From Luteimonas gilva (GTDB taxonomy: Bacteria > Pseudomonadota > Gammaproteobacteria > Xanthomonadales > Xanthomonadaceae): a DNA stretch of 64,000 nt. Positions 35,123 to 44,255 of the stretch are shown here, piece by piece (position 1 is the stretch's first letter; every line of letters begins with the position of its first letter). Under the pieces are notes generated by a model. It was not told the DNA's origin and ran no database searches. It worked only from the letters and a program-made list of their open reading frames with translations. A program made the position numbers and the translations under genes. The stretch covers positions 186,001 to 250,000 of the forward strand of contig NZ_SZUA01000002.1 in assembly GCF_005239095.1 (NCBI RefSeq), written 5' to 3'.

Positions 35123-38022
35123 GCAAAACCGAGCTTTGGCGTCGCGCGTCGGAATTGTTCGACCGAGTGGCGGATCTGCAGGGAGAGGAACGCGAAAGGA
35201 TCCTGAGCGCCGAATGCGCCGGCGACCCGGCGTTGCGCGCCGAAGTCGACCGCTTGCTGCGCGCCGATCAACGCACTTCAAACCCGTTGGATCGCGACAT
35301 CGTAGGCGAAGCCAGCACGTTGCTGCTGGACGGCGACGCCGAACAGCAATGCGGGCAGCGGTTTGGGCCCTACAAGATCGTCCGCTTGCTGGCGCAGGGC
35401 GGCATGGGCCGGGTGTACTTGGCCCAACGCGAAGACGCCGACTTCACCCAGACCGTCGCGCTGAAACTGATCGGCGGCTACGGCAGCTTCGACGCCGGCA
35501 CGGCGCGGGCGCGTTTCTTGGAGGAACGGCGGATACTGGCCCGTTTGGAGCATCCGCACATCGCTCGCCTGCTCGACGGCGGCGTCGGCCCGGAAGCGCA
35601 GCCCTGGTTCGCGATGGAATACGTGGACGGCGCGCCGCTGACCGACTGGTGCGATGCGCGCAAGCTGGGCGTGAACGCCCGCCTGGAGCTGTTCGCCAAA
35701 GTCTGCGATGCGGTGGACCACGCGCATCGCTTCTTGATCGTGCATCGCGATCTGAAGCCGGGCAACGTACTGGTGGATGCGCGCGGCGAGCCGAAGGTGT
35801 TGGATTTCGGCATCGCCAAGCTGCTGGACGAAGGCGAACGCGCTTCGGATCGGGCGGGCTCCACGATCCTGATGACGCCGGACTACGCCGCGCCCGAACA
35901 ATTGCGCGGCGGCCAGATCAGCACCGCCACCGACGTGTACGGCCTGGGCGCGGTGTTGTTCGAACTGCTGACCGGGCGCAAGCCGTTCGTCGATCCGCTT
36001 GCGCCTCGCGATGCGCCGCAAGCCTCGCGTGCGGCGACCGAAGATGGGGACGACACCGGGAGGCGCGCGGCCGATCGGGGCACGACGCCCAAGTCGTTGC
36101 GCAAGATATTGCGCGGAGACCTCGACCGGATACTGCGTGCGGCCTTGGACCAAAACCCGCAACGGCGCTACCGTTCGGCAGCGGCATTGGCCGAGGATCT
36201 GCGCGCGGTGGCGCAAGGGCACCCGATCAGCCTGCGTCGGGATCGCGCTTATCGTATCGGCGTCTTCTTGCGGCAGCATCGATTGGCCGCTGCTGCGGCT
36301 AGCGCAGCTGTGTTGGCGCTGCTCGGCACAACGGGTTGGGCGTTATGGCAGCAGCGGCAGGCAATCGCACAGGCGCAAGAGGCGGCGCGGCAGGCGGAGA
36401 TTGCTAAGAAAGAAGCGCTGGCATCGGAAAAGGCCAGCGATATGTTGATCTCGGCGTTTGAGGCGGCCGACCCGAACTACAGGAGATCCGTGACTAAGCT
36501 GACCGCCGAAGAAGTGCTGGATGCGAGTGCGGCCCGTGTGTCGAAGGAACTCGCCGAAGTGCCGGAGGTGCGCGCCCGCATACAACTGATGCTTGGACGT
36601 ACATACCTGAACCTAGGGCATGACGAAAAAGCCATCGAGATGCTAGAGGCGTCGACGACAAGCTATATGGATCCCTCGGTGAATCGCCCAGGGCTGGCAG
36701 CCGATGCGATGGTGCTGCAGTCCATGGTGGAGGGAGGGCGTGAGAACCACCAACGGGCGATCGACTTGGCCCGTCGCGCCGTAGACCTGAAACGGCATTC
36801 CGACAGTCCCGAAGAAGAGGTCGTCAATACCCGTAACACGCTCGGCATGGCGTTGATCATGCCAGGGCATTACGAAGAAGCGGAACGCGAGCTGGCGGCC
36901 GTCCACGACTATTGGGTAAAGACTAAGGGCATGAAATCAAAATCGGTCTCGAAGTCGTTCAATACCCGTGGATATTTAGCCAACGTATCGGGCAATCCCT
37001 TTCAGGCGGAGCGCTTGTACAAGGCATCCCTCACGGCCATGCCGAGTCCCGACGAACGATCCGTCTACATCACAAGAGGCGTGATGGCCTTGGCGATCGG
37101 TGCTCAGGGTCGATTCTCCGAGGCCGAGGCCATGCTGGAGAAAAACATTCGCTTAGCGACGCAATTCTACGATCCAAAAAGCACGAAACAGGCCACGCTC
37201 TATGGCCGGTTGGGGGAGGCGCAATATCAAAAGGGTGACCTTGTGCGCGCCGAAGCCAATTACCAACATGCCTTCGAGATAGAGAAAAACGGCGGTCGCG
37301 AGAACAGCATAAAAGCGGGAAACCAACTCGGCGCATTAGCACAGATACAGGAAATCCGCGGCGATGCGACTAAAGCCGCACGGAATTATCAGCATGCGGA
37401 AGAAACCGTGGCCGGCACGGCCGCTCCATCCGATTTGAACCTACTGCATGCGATCGCTTATCGCGAAGCTTTCAAGGCTCGCCAAAACAGCAAAGGTTGG
37501 TCCAACGAACGCTTGAAAAGCGCTTTGAGCGATTGGATCGCTATTTACGGCACAGAACGGAAACATGTTCCATCCGATCTGGCAGACGCCCTCTTTTTGG
37601 AAGCCGAACGCCGGCTAGCCACCGGCCAAACCGACGTGCAATCCGTACTGCCGCCGGAAGATCCCACTCTCGAACAACCCATGATGCAGGCGCGCCGCCA
37701 CTATTGGCTCGCCCGCGCGGCGCAGGTGCGCGTAGATCGCGAAATGGCGGCGGCCGAGTACAAGCGAGCACTGGAGATCGCCGATCGATACGCCGGCCGG
37801 GATTCGGTTTGGCCCGCGCTATGGCGATTGGATTATGCGAACTGGTTGCGGTCGGACGGAAAACCCGACCAGGCGCGCGCTCAGCTCCAACTCGCCGAAG
37901 CGCCGCTCAAAGCGCAAATGATCCCAGGGGCGCGCGCCTTGGCGCGCATGGAAAGGTTGCGGCGCGGACGCGATGCAACGCAATCGCAAACTGCGCAGCG
38001 CATCGCCGCAAGCCGGCGTTGA
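35119..38022 (+). CDS. Transmembrane Ser/Thr protein kinase with C-terminal TPR domain
   Basis: Starting at the GTG that overlaps the sigma-factor stop, the 967-residue protein has a helical N-terminus (1-75), a Hanks-type kinase domain (about 80-360), a membrane helix (about 388-412: LAAAAASAAVLALLGTTGWAL) and a long TPR-rich, probably periplasmic region. Kinase features are LLAQGGMGRVYL, VALKLI with the Lys, HRDLKPGNVLV near residue 209, DFGIAKLL and MTPDYAAPEQ, so it looks catalytically complete. The periplasmic TPRs could sense an envelope signal and pass it to the coupled ECF sigma factor. Codon use becomes less GC-rich after residue 420, so the sensor half may have a separate history. 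Confidence 0.9.
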   Translation: MSKTELWRRASELFDRVADLQGEERERILSAECAGDPALRAEVDRLLRADQRTSNPLDRDIVGEASTLLLDGDAEQQCGQRFGPYKIVRLLAQGGMGRVYLAQREDADFTQTVALKLIGGYGSFDAGTARARFLEERRILARLEHPHIARLLDGGVGPEAQPWFAMEYVDGAPLTDWCDARKLGVNARLELFAKVCDAVDHAHRFLIVHRDLKPGNVLVDARGEPKVLDFGIAKLLDEGERASDRAGSTILMTPDYAAPEQLRGGQISTATDVYGLGAVLFELLTGRKPFVDPLAPRDAPQASRAATEDGDDTGRRAADRGTTPKSLRKILRGDLDRILRAALDQNPQRRYRSAAALAEDLRAVAQGHPISLRRDRAYRIGVFLRQHRLAAAAASAAVLALLGTTGWALWQQRQAIAQAQEAARQAEIAKKEALASEKASDMLISAFEAADPNYRRSVTKLTAEEVLDASAARVSKELAEVPEVRARIQLMLGRTYLNLGHDEKAIEMLEASTTSYMDPSVNRPGLAADAMVLQSMVEGGRENHQRAIDLARRAVDLKRHSDSPEEEVVNTRNTLGMALIMPGHYEEAERELAAVHDYWVKTKGMKSKSVSKSFNTRGYLANVSGNPFQAERLYKASLTAMPSPDERSVYITRGVMALAIGAQGRFSEAEAMLEKNIRLATQFYDPKSTKQATLYGRLGEAQYQKGDLVRAEANYQHAFEIEKNGGRENSIKAGNQLGALAQIQEIRGDATKAARNYQHAEETVAGTAAPSDLNLLHAIAYREAFKARQNSKGWSNERLKSALSDWIAIYGTERKHVPSDLADALFLEAERRLATGQTDVQSVLPPEDPTLEQPMMQARRHYWLARAAQVRVDREMAAAEYKRALEIADRYAGRDSVWPALWRLDYANWLRSDGKPDQARAQLQLAEAPLKAQMIPGARALARMERLRRGRDATQSQTAQRIAASRR

Positions 38023-38122
38023 CCGTGATGGCGGCGGCGGCCCCCGCGCGCGATCGCAATCGTGAGCGAATATTCGAAATAAGCGCAGGCAGCTCTGCCG
38101 CACTGTTCCCCAATCCGATCGG

Positions 38123-38149
38123 CGGCCACCTTTTTCCGGACCTTCCGTC
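38123..38149 (+). promoter_or_regulatory. Adhesin-family promoter element, copy 5
   Basis: CGGCCA, CCTTTTTCCGGACC and CGTC with a 17-nt spacer; CGTC lies about 50 nt before the ATG at 38197. Confidence 0.6.
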
Positions 38150-38196
38150 CTGTAGCCCACGGCCGACTTGCGGCCGTAGACCACGGGAGAGTCCAC

Positions 38197-39645
38197 ATGG
38201 GCATCAAACTGCATCTGCTCCATCCACCGGCCTTGTTGGCGGCTTTGCTGGCCGTATCGGCGTATGCCCCCGCCCACGCCGGTCAAACTTGTGACCTGAA
38301 CGATAGCGACCCCATGACCGAAGACGCTGGCAGCAGCAGCGCGACCGGCACGGATGCGGTGGCTTGCGGCCACGGCAATACGGCCGATGGCGAAGACAGC
38401 AACGCTTTCGGTAACCAGAACGCGGCGGGCGGCGCGGCCAGCGCAGCCATCGGCTTCGATAACAAGGCCAATGGTCCCAATGCCACCGCAGTCGGCAACG
38501 TCAACGTCGCGTCCGGGGATTTGAGTACAGCCGTAGGCGCATTCAATAATGTGCTCGGATTTCAAGGCACGGCAGTCGGTGCTTTGAACACCATCGACGG
38601 CAGCAACAGTACTGCTATAGGCAACGATAATACTGTTACTGGCAATTTTGGTTTCGCGGCAGGTACTCTTAATAAAATCGAAGGCAACCGCGCCACGGCG
38701 GTCGGGTTCAGCAATACGGCAGGTGCGGATGCAAGCGCCGTCGGAAACGACAATATCGCCAGCGGCGATTCCAGCAACGCGTTCGGTCGCGGCAATGTGG
38801 CCAGCGGCGATTCCAGCAGCGCATTCGGAATCGCGAACTCGGCTACGGGCATCAACAGCAGCGCCGTCGGTGCGAGCAATACCGCTAGCGGCTTGAACAG
38901 CAGCGCTCTCGGAAATCTGGCCACTGCCAGCGGCGTGGCGAGCGTAGCCGTCGGCAGTTGGTTCGACGTCAATGGCAATGGCAGCCCCGATCCGGATATC
39001 GACACAGATCTGGACGGCATTTTCGAATCCAGCAGCGAGCGGACCACGGCTTTCGGTAACCAAGCTACGGCCGTTGGCCCCAGCGCTTGGGGATTCGCGG
39101 ATCGCAGCGTTGCTTTGGGTAGCGGCGCCTTTGTGGAAAGCAACGCTGTCGGCGCAGTCGCCCTCGGCAGCGGTTCGCGGGCCGACCGCGAAAACACGGT
39201 TTCGGTCGGTGCGGCCGGTGCCGAACGCCAGATCACGAACGTCGCTGCCGGCGCCCAAGCGACCGACGCCGTCAACGTGCAGCAGATGCAGACCGGCGAC
39301 GCGCAGACCTTGTCTTCGGCCAAGGCCTATACGGACCAGAAAGTCGCCAGCCTGGATTTTTCCGGCCTGAACAATCGTTTCGATCGACTGGAAAACCAAG
39401 TGGGCGCGCTGGACCGGCGCTTGAACCGCGTAGGCGCCTTGTCCGCCGCGCTCAGCCTGGCCACGCCGGATGCGCGCGTAGGCGGAGCCAATCAATTCAG
39501 CATGGGCGTGGGCAATTACCGCGGCACGCAGGCGCTGGCGGTCGGCTACAGCCGGTTGGTCTCTCCGCGGGCCGCGGTGCGCGTCAGCGCGGCCCTGGCC
39601 GGCAGCGACAGTGCGGCGGGCGTGGGCGTCAACCTGGGCTGGTAA
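38197..39645 (+). CDS. Trimeric-autotransporter-like head-repeat surface protein (paralogue 5)
   Basis: The 482-residue protein has a signal peptide ending YAPAHA-G, then GQTCDLNDSDPM and VACG with the family Cys pair. Head repeats include SSAFGIANSATGIN-like units, with one Asp-rich loop (SWFDVNGNG). The neck is RQITNVAAGAQATDAVN, followed by a short stalk and an anchor with GVNLGW at the end. The C-terminal Trp, the AERQIT neck and the small size group it with paralogues 6 and 7 rather than with 1-4. It is the first adhesin after the kinase gene, 175 bases downstream, and has its own promoter element. Confidence 0.85.
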   Translation: MGIKLHLLHPPALLAALLAVSAYAPAHAGQTCDLNDSDPMTEDAGSSSATGTDAVACGHGNTADGEDSNAFGNQNAAGGAASAAIGFDNKANGPNATAVGNVNVASGDLSTAVGAFNNVLGFQGTAVGALNTIDGSNSTAIGNDNTVTGNFGFAAGTLNKIEGNRATAVGFSNTAGADASAVGNDNIASGDSSNAFGRGNVASGDSSSAFGIANSATGINSSAVGASNTASGLNSSALGNLATASGVASVAVGSWFDVNGNGSPDPDIDTDLDGIFESSSERTTAFGNQATAVGPSAWGFADRSVALGSGAFVESNAVGAVALGSGSRADRENTVSVGAAGAERQITNVAAGAQATDAVNVQQMQTGDAQTLSSAKAYTDQKVASLDFSGLNNRFDRLENQVGALDRRLNRVGALSAALSLATPDARVGGANQFSMGVGNYRGTQALAVGYSRLVSPRAAVRVSAALAGSDSAAGVGVNLGW

Positions 39646-39658
39646 GGGCGATGGCGAT

Positions 39659-39691
39659 CCCCTCTCTCCTCGTAAATCGAAGAGAGAGGGG
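39659..39691. repeat. Palindromic repeat, type E
   Basis: CCCCTCTCT and AGAGAGAGGGG form a hairpin 13 bases past the adhesin 5 stop; it may end that transcript. Confidence 0.55.
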
Positions 39692-39761
39692 TGGGGGCTG
39701 GGGAAACTTAGGTCCGTAGCCAGGCCGTTCCTAAGCCGATCCTGAATTTCAGCAAATGGAT

Positions 39762-39788
39762 TGGCCAGTTTTTTCGAGACCTCTCGTC
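39762..39788 (+). promoter_or_regulatory. Adhesin-family promoter element, copy 6
   Basis: TGGCCA, GTTTTTTC and CGTC with a 17-nt spacer; CGTC is about 50 nt before the ATG at 39838. TGTAACGCACGGTCGAC follows, shared in part with copies 4a and 5. Confidence 0.6.
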
Positions 39789-39837
39789 CTGTAACGCACG
39801 GTCGACTTCGCGGCCGGCTTACTCACGGGAGAGACCC

Positions 39838-41202
39838 ATGAACACCCAATTGAACTCGTTCCATAAGCCGGCGTTGTTGACGCTGGCGTTGTTGACCGCC
39901 CTGGCCTGTCGGCCTGTCCACGCCGGGGAGGTTTGCGAGGTCGCCGTCGGCGACCCGAATAGCGAATACGCCAGCAACAGTAGTGCTGCAGGCATCAATT
40001 CCTTTGCCTGCGGCGTGAGCAGCCAAGTCGTCGGCAACGACAGCGTGGCGCTCGGTTTCGATAACGGCGTGATCGGCGACAGCAATACGGCCGTAGGCGT
40101 CGGCAACGAAGCGTTCGGCTCCGAAAACAGCAGCGCGATGGGATTCGCCAATCACGCCACCGGCGCGTCCAGCAATGCGTTCGGCAACGGCAATAATGCT
40201 ACTGCGGACTGGAGCAATGCCTTCGGCAGCAGCAACAACGCTACCGCGGAGTGGAGCAGCGCGATCGGCGGGAACAACCTCGCCGGCGGAAAGTTCAGCA
40301 GCGCTTTCGGCCGGTTCAACACGACCAACGGCGAGGGCAGCAACGCCTTCGGCATGTTGAATGTGACCGGCGGCGAGAACAGCAATGCGCTAGGCCGCAG
40401 CAATAATGCCATGGGCGATTCCAGTACGGCGGTCGGCGTCGCGAATTTGGCCGTGGGCAAGTACAGCAGCGCTTTGGGGGCGGACAATACGGCCAACGGC
40501 GCGTACAGCACCGCCTTGGGTAATTTCACGCAGGCGAAAGGAGATGCCGGCGTGGCCGTCGGCAGTTGGCACGACGCCAATGGCAATGGCGTGTTCGATT
40601 CGGACATCGACACCAACCAGGACGGAATTTTCGACGCGAGCAGCGAGCGCACCACGGCTTACGGCAAGGCATCCACCGCAGTCGGCCCGGGCGCTTGGGG
40701 CTATGCGGATGGCAGCGTCGCTTTGGGCGCCAGCGCTTTCGTGAACCGCGATGCCGCCAATAGCGTGGCCTTGGGCGCGGGTTCGGTGGCGGATCGGGCG
40801 AATACGGTGTCGGTCGGTTCGGCCGGCGCCGAGCGCCAGATCACCCACGTCGCGGCCGGCATCGCGCCGACCGACGCGGTGAACGTATCGCAGCTGCAAG
40901 GCGCGTTGGGCATGGCGGACCAGAAATTCGCCGCCATCGACGACCGCTTCGACCGCACCGACGCGCGCATCGGCCGCATCGGCGCCATGAGCGGCGCGCT
41001 CGCGGGCATGGCCATGAACAGCGCCAACCTCAGCGGCCGCAATCGCGTGGCCGTGGGCGTGGGTTCGCAAAGCGGGCGCCAGGCCTTCGCCTTCGGCTAT
41101 CAGCGCGCCATCGGCAACGGCAATCGCGCCAGCGTTTCGCTGGGCGCGGCTTTCTCCGGCAGCGAAAGCACGATCAGCGGCGGCGCCGGCTACAGCTGGT
41201 AA
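39838..41202 (+). CDS. Trimeric-autotransporter-like head-repeat surface protein (paralogue 6)
   Basis: The 454-residue protein has a signal peptide ending CRPVHA-G. Its N-terminal Cys motif is GEVCEVAVGDPNSEY, the most diverged of the set, followed by FACG. Head repeats include ATADWSNAFGSSNN-like units, and one Asp-rich loop is present (SWHDANGNG). The neck is RQITHVAAGIAPTDAVN, and a very short stalk joins a compact anchor ending GGAGYSW. It is the smallest paralogue, so the head and stalk have been trimmed. A strong terminator follows. Confidence 0.85.
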   Translation: MNTQLNSFHKPALLTLALLTALACRPVHAGEVCEVAVGDPNSEYASNSSAAGINSFACGVSSQVVGNDSVALGFDNGVIGDSNTAVGVGNEAFGSENSSAMGFANHATGASSNAFGNGNNATADWSNAFGSSNNATAEWSSAIGGNNLAGGKFSSAFGRFNTTNGEGSNAFGMLNVTGGENSNALGRSNNAMGDSSTAVGVANLAVGKYSSALGADNTANGAYSTALGNFTQAKGDAGVAVGSWHDANGNGVFDSDIDTNQDGIFDASSERTTAYGKASTAVGPGAWGYADGSVALGASAFVNRDAANSVALGAGSVADRANTVSVGSAGAERQITHVAAGIAPTDAVNVSQLQGALGMADQKFAAIDDRFDRTDARIGRIGAMSGALAGMAMNSANLSGRNRVAVGVGSQSGRQAFAFGYQRAIGNGNRASVSLGAAFSGSESTISGGAGYSW

Positions 41203-41215
41203 GGCGTACCACACA

Positions 41216-41241
41216 GAGGGAAGCCGCGCGCGGCTTCCCTC
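41216..41241 (+). terminator. Hairpin terminator of adhesin paralogue 6
   Basis: GAGGGAAGCCGCG and CGCGGCTTCCCTC form a perfect 13-bp palindrome 14 bases after the stop, followed by ATTCATA rather than a clean T run. Confidence 0.65.
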
Positions 41242-41333
41242 ATTCATATGTGACTGCATCAAGCGTGCGACGGCTACTTATAAGTAGCGTGTTCAGTCTC
41301 ATGAATCGAAGCCATCGCGCTCAGCAAAAGCGA

Positions 41334-41360
41334 TGGCCACTTTTTCGAACGACCTTCGTC
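41334..41360 (+). promoter_or_regulatory. Adhesin-family promoter element, copy 7a (distal)
   Basis: TGGCCA, CTTTTTC and CGTC with a 17-nt spacer. CGTC is about 147 nt from the start codon at 41504; a second copy lies closer. Confidence 0.55.
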
Positions 41361-41407
41361 CTTAAACGCACTCGTCGCCACATGCATGGCGCGGGTGGTC
41401 CAGACGA

Positions 41408-41433
41408 TGGCCAGTTTTTTCCGGACTTTCGTC
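41408..41433 (+). promoter_or_regulatory. Adhesin-family promoter element, copy 7b (proximal)
   Basis: TGGCCA, GTTTTTTCCGGAC and CGTC with a 16-nt spacer; CGTC is about 74 nt before the ATG. The two copies are 74 bp apart, about seven helical turns. Confidence 0.6.
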
Positions 41434-41503
41434 TTCTAACCAGCAGTGCGCCATGCCGACGCGGCAACGGTGCCGTCCTATCAAAACGAATGGAGAGTAC
41501 GTA

Positions 41504-43321
41504 ATGAAGATGTCCCGTTCCAAAACTCGCCCGGCAGCATTGGCGCTGGCCTTGTTAGCGGCTATGGCTGTTGTGCCGGCGTATGCGCAGTCGGTTTGTG
41601 ATCTAACCGATGGCGACCCGATGGTCGAAAACACCGGCGGAAGCACTGCACCTTCCGCGCAAGCCACTGCTTGCGGTCTCAACGATGCTGCAACGGGTCA
41701 AGGAAGTTCAGCGATCGGTAGTGGCAACACTGCCAGTGGCCTGCAAAGCAGCGCGATTGGCTCTAACAATACGGCGAGCGATATTTTCGCTACGGCTATC
41801 GGCGTCGGCAATCAAGCCACTTTATTCGATGCTACTGCCATCGGTTCGTCCAATTTTGCCACGGGTAGGGACAGCACCGCGATTGGTAACGACAATATCG
41901 CTGCGGGCGATAGCAGCACGGCAATTGGCGAGGCTAATGGCGTTACCGGGGATTTCAATACGGCGGTGGGGACTCAAAATATAGTGGTGGGGAATAACAA
42001 TTCCGCTTTCGGCTTTTCCAACAACATCGCCGGTCCGAACGGGGAGGCGTTCAACGACGCCACGGCCATCGGTAATTTGAATGTCGTGCAAGCCAATGCA
42101 GGCACTGCGGTCGGCACCAACAACCTAGTTCAGGGGGAAGGCGGCAGCGCGTTGGGCAACAACAACTTTGCGTTGGGCTTCGAGAGCAATGCGGTCGGTA
42201 CACGCAACATTGCCTCTGCCGATGGCAGTACTTCGGTGGGTGTCACCAACGTTGCTGCTGGCGAACAGTCGAGTGCGGTCGGGTTCCAGAACACTTCTAA
42301 TGGCATCCTCAGCGTCGCATCCGGCAGTCTGAATACGGCTAACGCCGACCGCTCTGCCGCTATGGGCGTGGGCAACCAATCCGATGGTCAAGGATCTACT
42401 GCGCTTGGCGTGGGCAACTTTGCTGGAGCCGATCTGAGTGCTGCGGTCGGAACCAACAATACGGCCACCGGGCTTGCCAGTGTCGCGTTCGGTTCTGGAA
42501 ACACGGCCAATGGTGAGAACAGCGTAGCGGTCGGTTCGCAGAATACGGTCGATGGCGAAAGCGCTACGGTTTTGGGCGTGCGGAATGCGGTGACTGCTGG
42601 CAATACAGCCGTCGTCGGTGAGGCCAACCAAGTAACGGGTGCGGGTGCTTCGGTGTTGGGCGGCAACAATACGGTCAGCGGCTCGCGTTCGACGGCAATC
42701 GGTGCCGGCAATAGCGCTAGCGGCGATAATGCTACGGCCATCGGCGTCGGCAGCGAAGCGACTGGCGCGCGCAGCACCGCCATCGGCGTCGCGGCCCGGG
42801 CCACTGCCGACAATGCCATGGCATTGGGCAACGCTTCGGTAGCTGACCGTGCGAACACCATCTCCGTGGGCGCTGCAGGCGCCGAGCGTCAGGTCACCAA
42901 CGTCGCCGCAGGCACTGCAGGTACGGATGCCGTCAACGTCGATCAGCTCGACAAGGGTGTCAAAACTGCGATCGTCACGTCCAATAACTACACCGATCAG
43001 CAGATCGCCAATCTGAATCTCGACTTCGGCGGCGCCTTGGATGGCTTCAAAAACGAAGTGAACGACAGGTTCGCGAAGTTCGATAAGCGCCTTAACGCCA
43101 ATGGTGCGATGCAGTCTGCGATGGCTACGTCGAACGCCAGCTGCGCAGGCCAGAACAATGAGCATCGTATCTGTACTGGTTTCGGCTATCAGGGAAGTCA
43201 AATGGCGCTCTCGGTCGGTTACCAACAGCTGATCGACGAGAAGTCCACCTTCACCGTCAGCGGTGCGCTGGGCCGTCATGGCACCAGCACCGTCGGCGTC
43301 GGCTACGGCTTCGGCTGGTAA
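41504..43321 (+). CDS. Trimeric-autotransporter-like head-repeat surface protein (paralogue 7)
   Basis: The start is at MKMSRSKTRP, with GGAGA upstream and a signal peptide ending VVPAYA-Q. The 605-residue protein has SVCDLTDGDPM and TACG at the N-terminus. Its head array is long and unbroken, with no Asp-rich loop, unlike all six other complete paralogues. Repeats such as SSAIGSGNTASGLQ occur, and the neck is RQVTNVAAGTAGTDAVN. The anchor holds a unique Cys pair (NASCAGQNNEHRICTGF) and ends GVGYGFGW. Codons in the head are more AT-rich than in the block of core genes. It is the last gene of the plus cluster. Confidence 0.85.
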   Translation: MKMSRSKTRPAALALALLAAMAVVPAYAQSVCDLTDGDPMVENTGGSTAPSAQATACGLNDAATGQGSSAIGSGNTASGLQSSAIGSNNTASDIFATAIGVGNQATLFDATAIGSSNFATGRDSTAIGNDNIAAGDSSTAIGEANGVTGDFNTAVGTQNIVVGNNNSAFGFSNNIAGPNGEAFNDATAIGNLNVVQANAGTAVGTNNLVQGEGGSALGNNNFALGFESNAVGTRNIASADGSTSVGVTNVAAGEQSSAVGFQNTSNGILSVASGSLNTANADRSAAMGVGNQSDGQGSTALGVGNFAGADLSAAVGTNNTATGLASVAFGSGNTANGENSVAVGSQNTVDGESATVLGVRNAVTAGNTAVVGEANQVTGAGASVLGGNNTVSGSRSTAIGAGNSASGDNATAIGVGSEATGARSTAIGVAARATADNAMALGNASVADRANTISVGAAGAERQVTNVAAGTAGTDAVNVDQLDKGVKTAIVTSNNYTDQQIANLNLDFGGALDGFKNEVNDRFAKFDKRLNANGAMQSAMATSNASCAGQNNEHRICTGFGYQGSQMALSVGYQQLIDEKSTFTVSGALGRHGTSTVGVGYGFGW

Positions 43322-43328
43322 TGAAGTG

Positions 43329-43358
43329 TCGGATGGTGCGGTTCACCGCCCCATCCGA
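43329..43358 (+). terminator. Hairpin after adhesin paralogue 7
   Basis: TCGGATGG and CCATCCGA pair around GTGCGGTTCACCGCC, 7 bases past the stop, without a clear T run. Confidence 0.4.
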
Positions 43359-43578
43359 TGCCGAGCAACGTTTTGCTCCGGCGGCCCGACAGCGTGGTCT
43401 CTCCCCCGAGCCACTTTCGGCCGCCGGAGTCTCTTCTTCGTAGGCGATGGCCATGGTCCGTACCTTCAATCACAAAGCCGGTAGGGCGCAGGCGGCGGCG
43501 CCGCAATACGCCCGCCATTTGTGGCCTGGATCGGTCTACGCCTTTGAGCCGCGGGAACGGAGCAAGGCGTGGGTGCCG

Positions 43579-44139
43579 ATGCGCCGGCTGAAGTACCAGG
43601 TTGCGGTCAGTGCCGACGGATATCTTTTGGAACCCGATGACGGATTCGAAATCTATCCGTCGCAGGACGATCCCGAGCAGTACCTGCACTCGCTGCATGC
43701 CTACGGCATCGTCCTGATGGGCCGTTGCGCTTATGAAGCCGCGAAACAGGCCGGCCACGACGATCCGTACCCGCACCTAATGAGCTATGTGTTCTCGCGC
43801 ACGCAAGACGCGTTTGTTCATCCGCGCGTGGAAATGGTGCGCGAGTCCGCCGAGTCCTGGGTGCGCCGGATCAAGGCTTGTCCCGGCAAGGACATCTGCC
43901 TAGCGGGAGGCGCGCGTTTGGCAGCGTCGCTGTTCAAGGCGGGTTTGATCGACGAAGTGGTGTTGAAGCTCTATCCGATGATGCGCGGTTCGGGCCAGAA
44001 GTTGTTGTCGGATCTGGACGAACCCGTCGCATTGGGCTGGCAGCACAGCACCGCCTGCGAAGACGGCACCGTCACGCTCGGTTACGCCGTGCTGGCAGAG
44101 GACCAGCTGTCGCTGGAAGAAGAGAAGCGAGCTCCGTAA
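43579..44139 (+). CDS. Dihydrofolate-reductase-like (RibD C-terminal domain) protein
   Basis: The start is placed at MRRLKYQVAVSADGYLL, the usual opening of RibD_C proteins; the longer in-frame start at 43447 adds 44 poorly conserved residues. The 186-residue protein shows the pattern: VAVSADGYL, YGIVLMGRCAYEAA, DICLAGGARLAASLFKAGLID and VVLKLYPMMRGSG. These are NADPH-dependent reductase-like proteins with the fold of DHFR and of RibD. Many stand-alone members are of unknown substrate. A weak bridging link to the nearby adhesin cluster is only positional. Confidence 0.75.
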   Translation: MRRLKYQVAVSADGYLLEPDDGFEIYPSQDDPEQYLHSLHAYGIVLMGRCAYEAAKQAGHDDPYPHLMSYVFSRTQDAFVHPRVEMVRESAESWVRRIKACPGKDICLAGGARLAASLFKAGLIDEVVLKLYPMMRGSGQKLLSDLDEPVALGWQHSTACEDGTVTLGYAVLAEDQLSLEEEKRAP

Positions 44140-44255
44140 ATCTGCATGCATAGGCCATCGGGGATTTCCAGATAGCCCTTAACCATGAGAACGACACGAC
44201 ATTTCGCTCTTGCGCGCCTGGCGCCGAAGCGGAAGACAACCAAGGAATCGAAAAA

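Noticed and set aside
41250-41504. 84-residue frame upstream of adhesin 7
   Set aside because: It runs through the two promoter elements, has no ribosome site and no recognisable composition.
31229-42861. Long minus-strand frames opposite the plus-strand adhesins
   Set aside because: Same artefact: low-complexity Ala/Leu/Pro/Thr repeats produced by the reverse complement of head repeats.
38197-43321. Regular repeats in the adhesin genes as a CRISPR array or minisatellite
   Set aside because: The repeats are in frame, about 42 bases, degenerate at DNA level and conserved as protein motifs. There are no unique spacers or cas genes.
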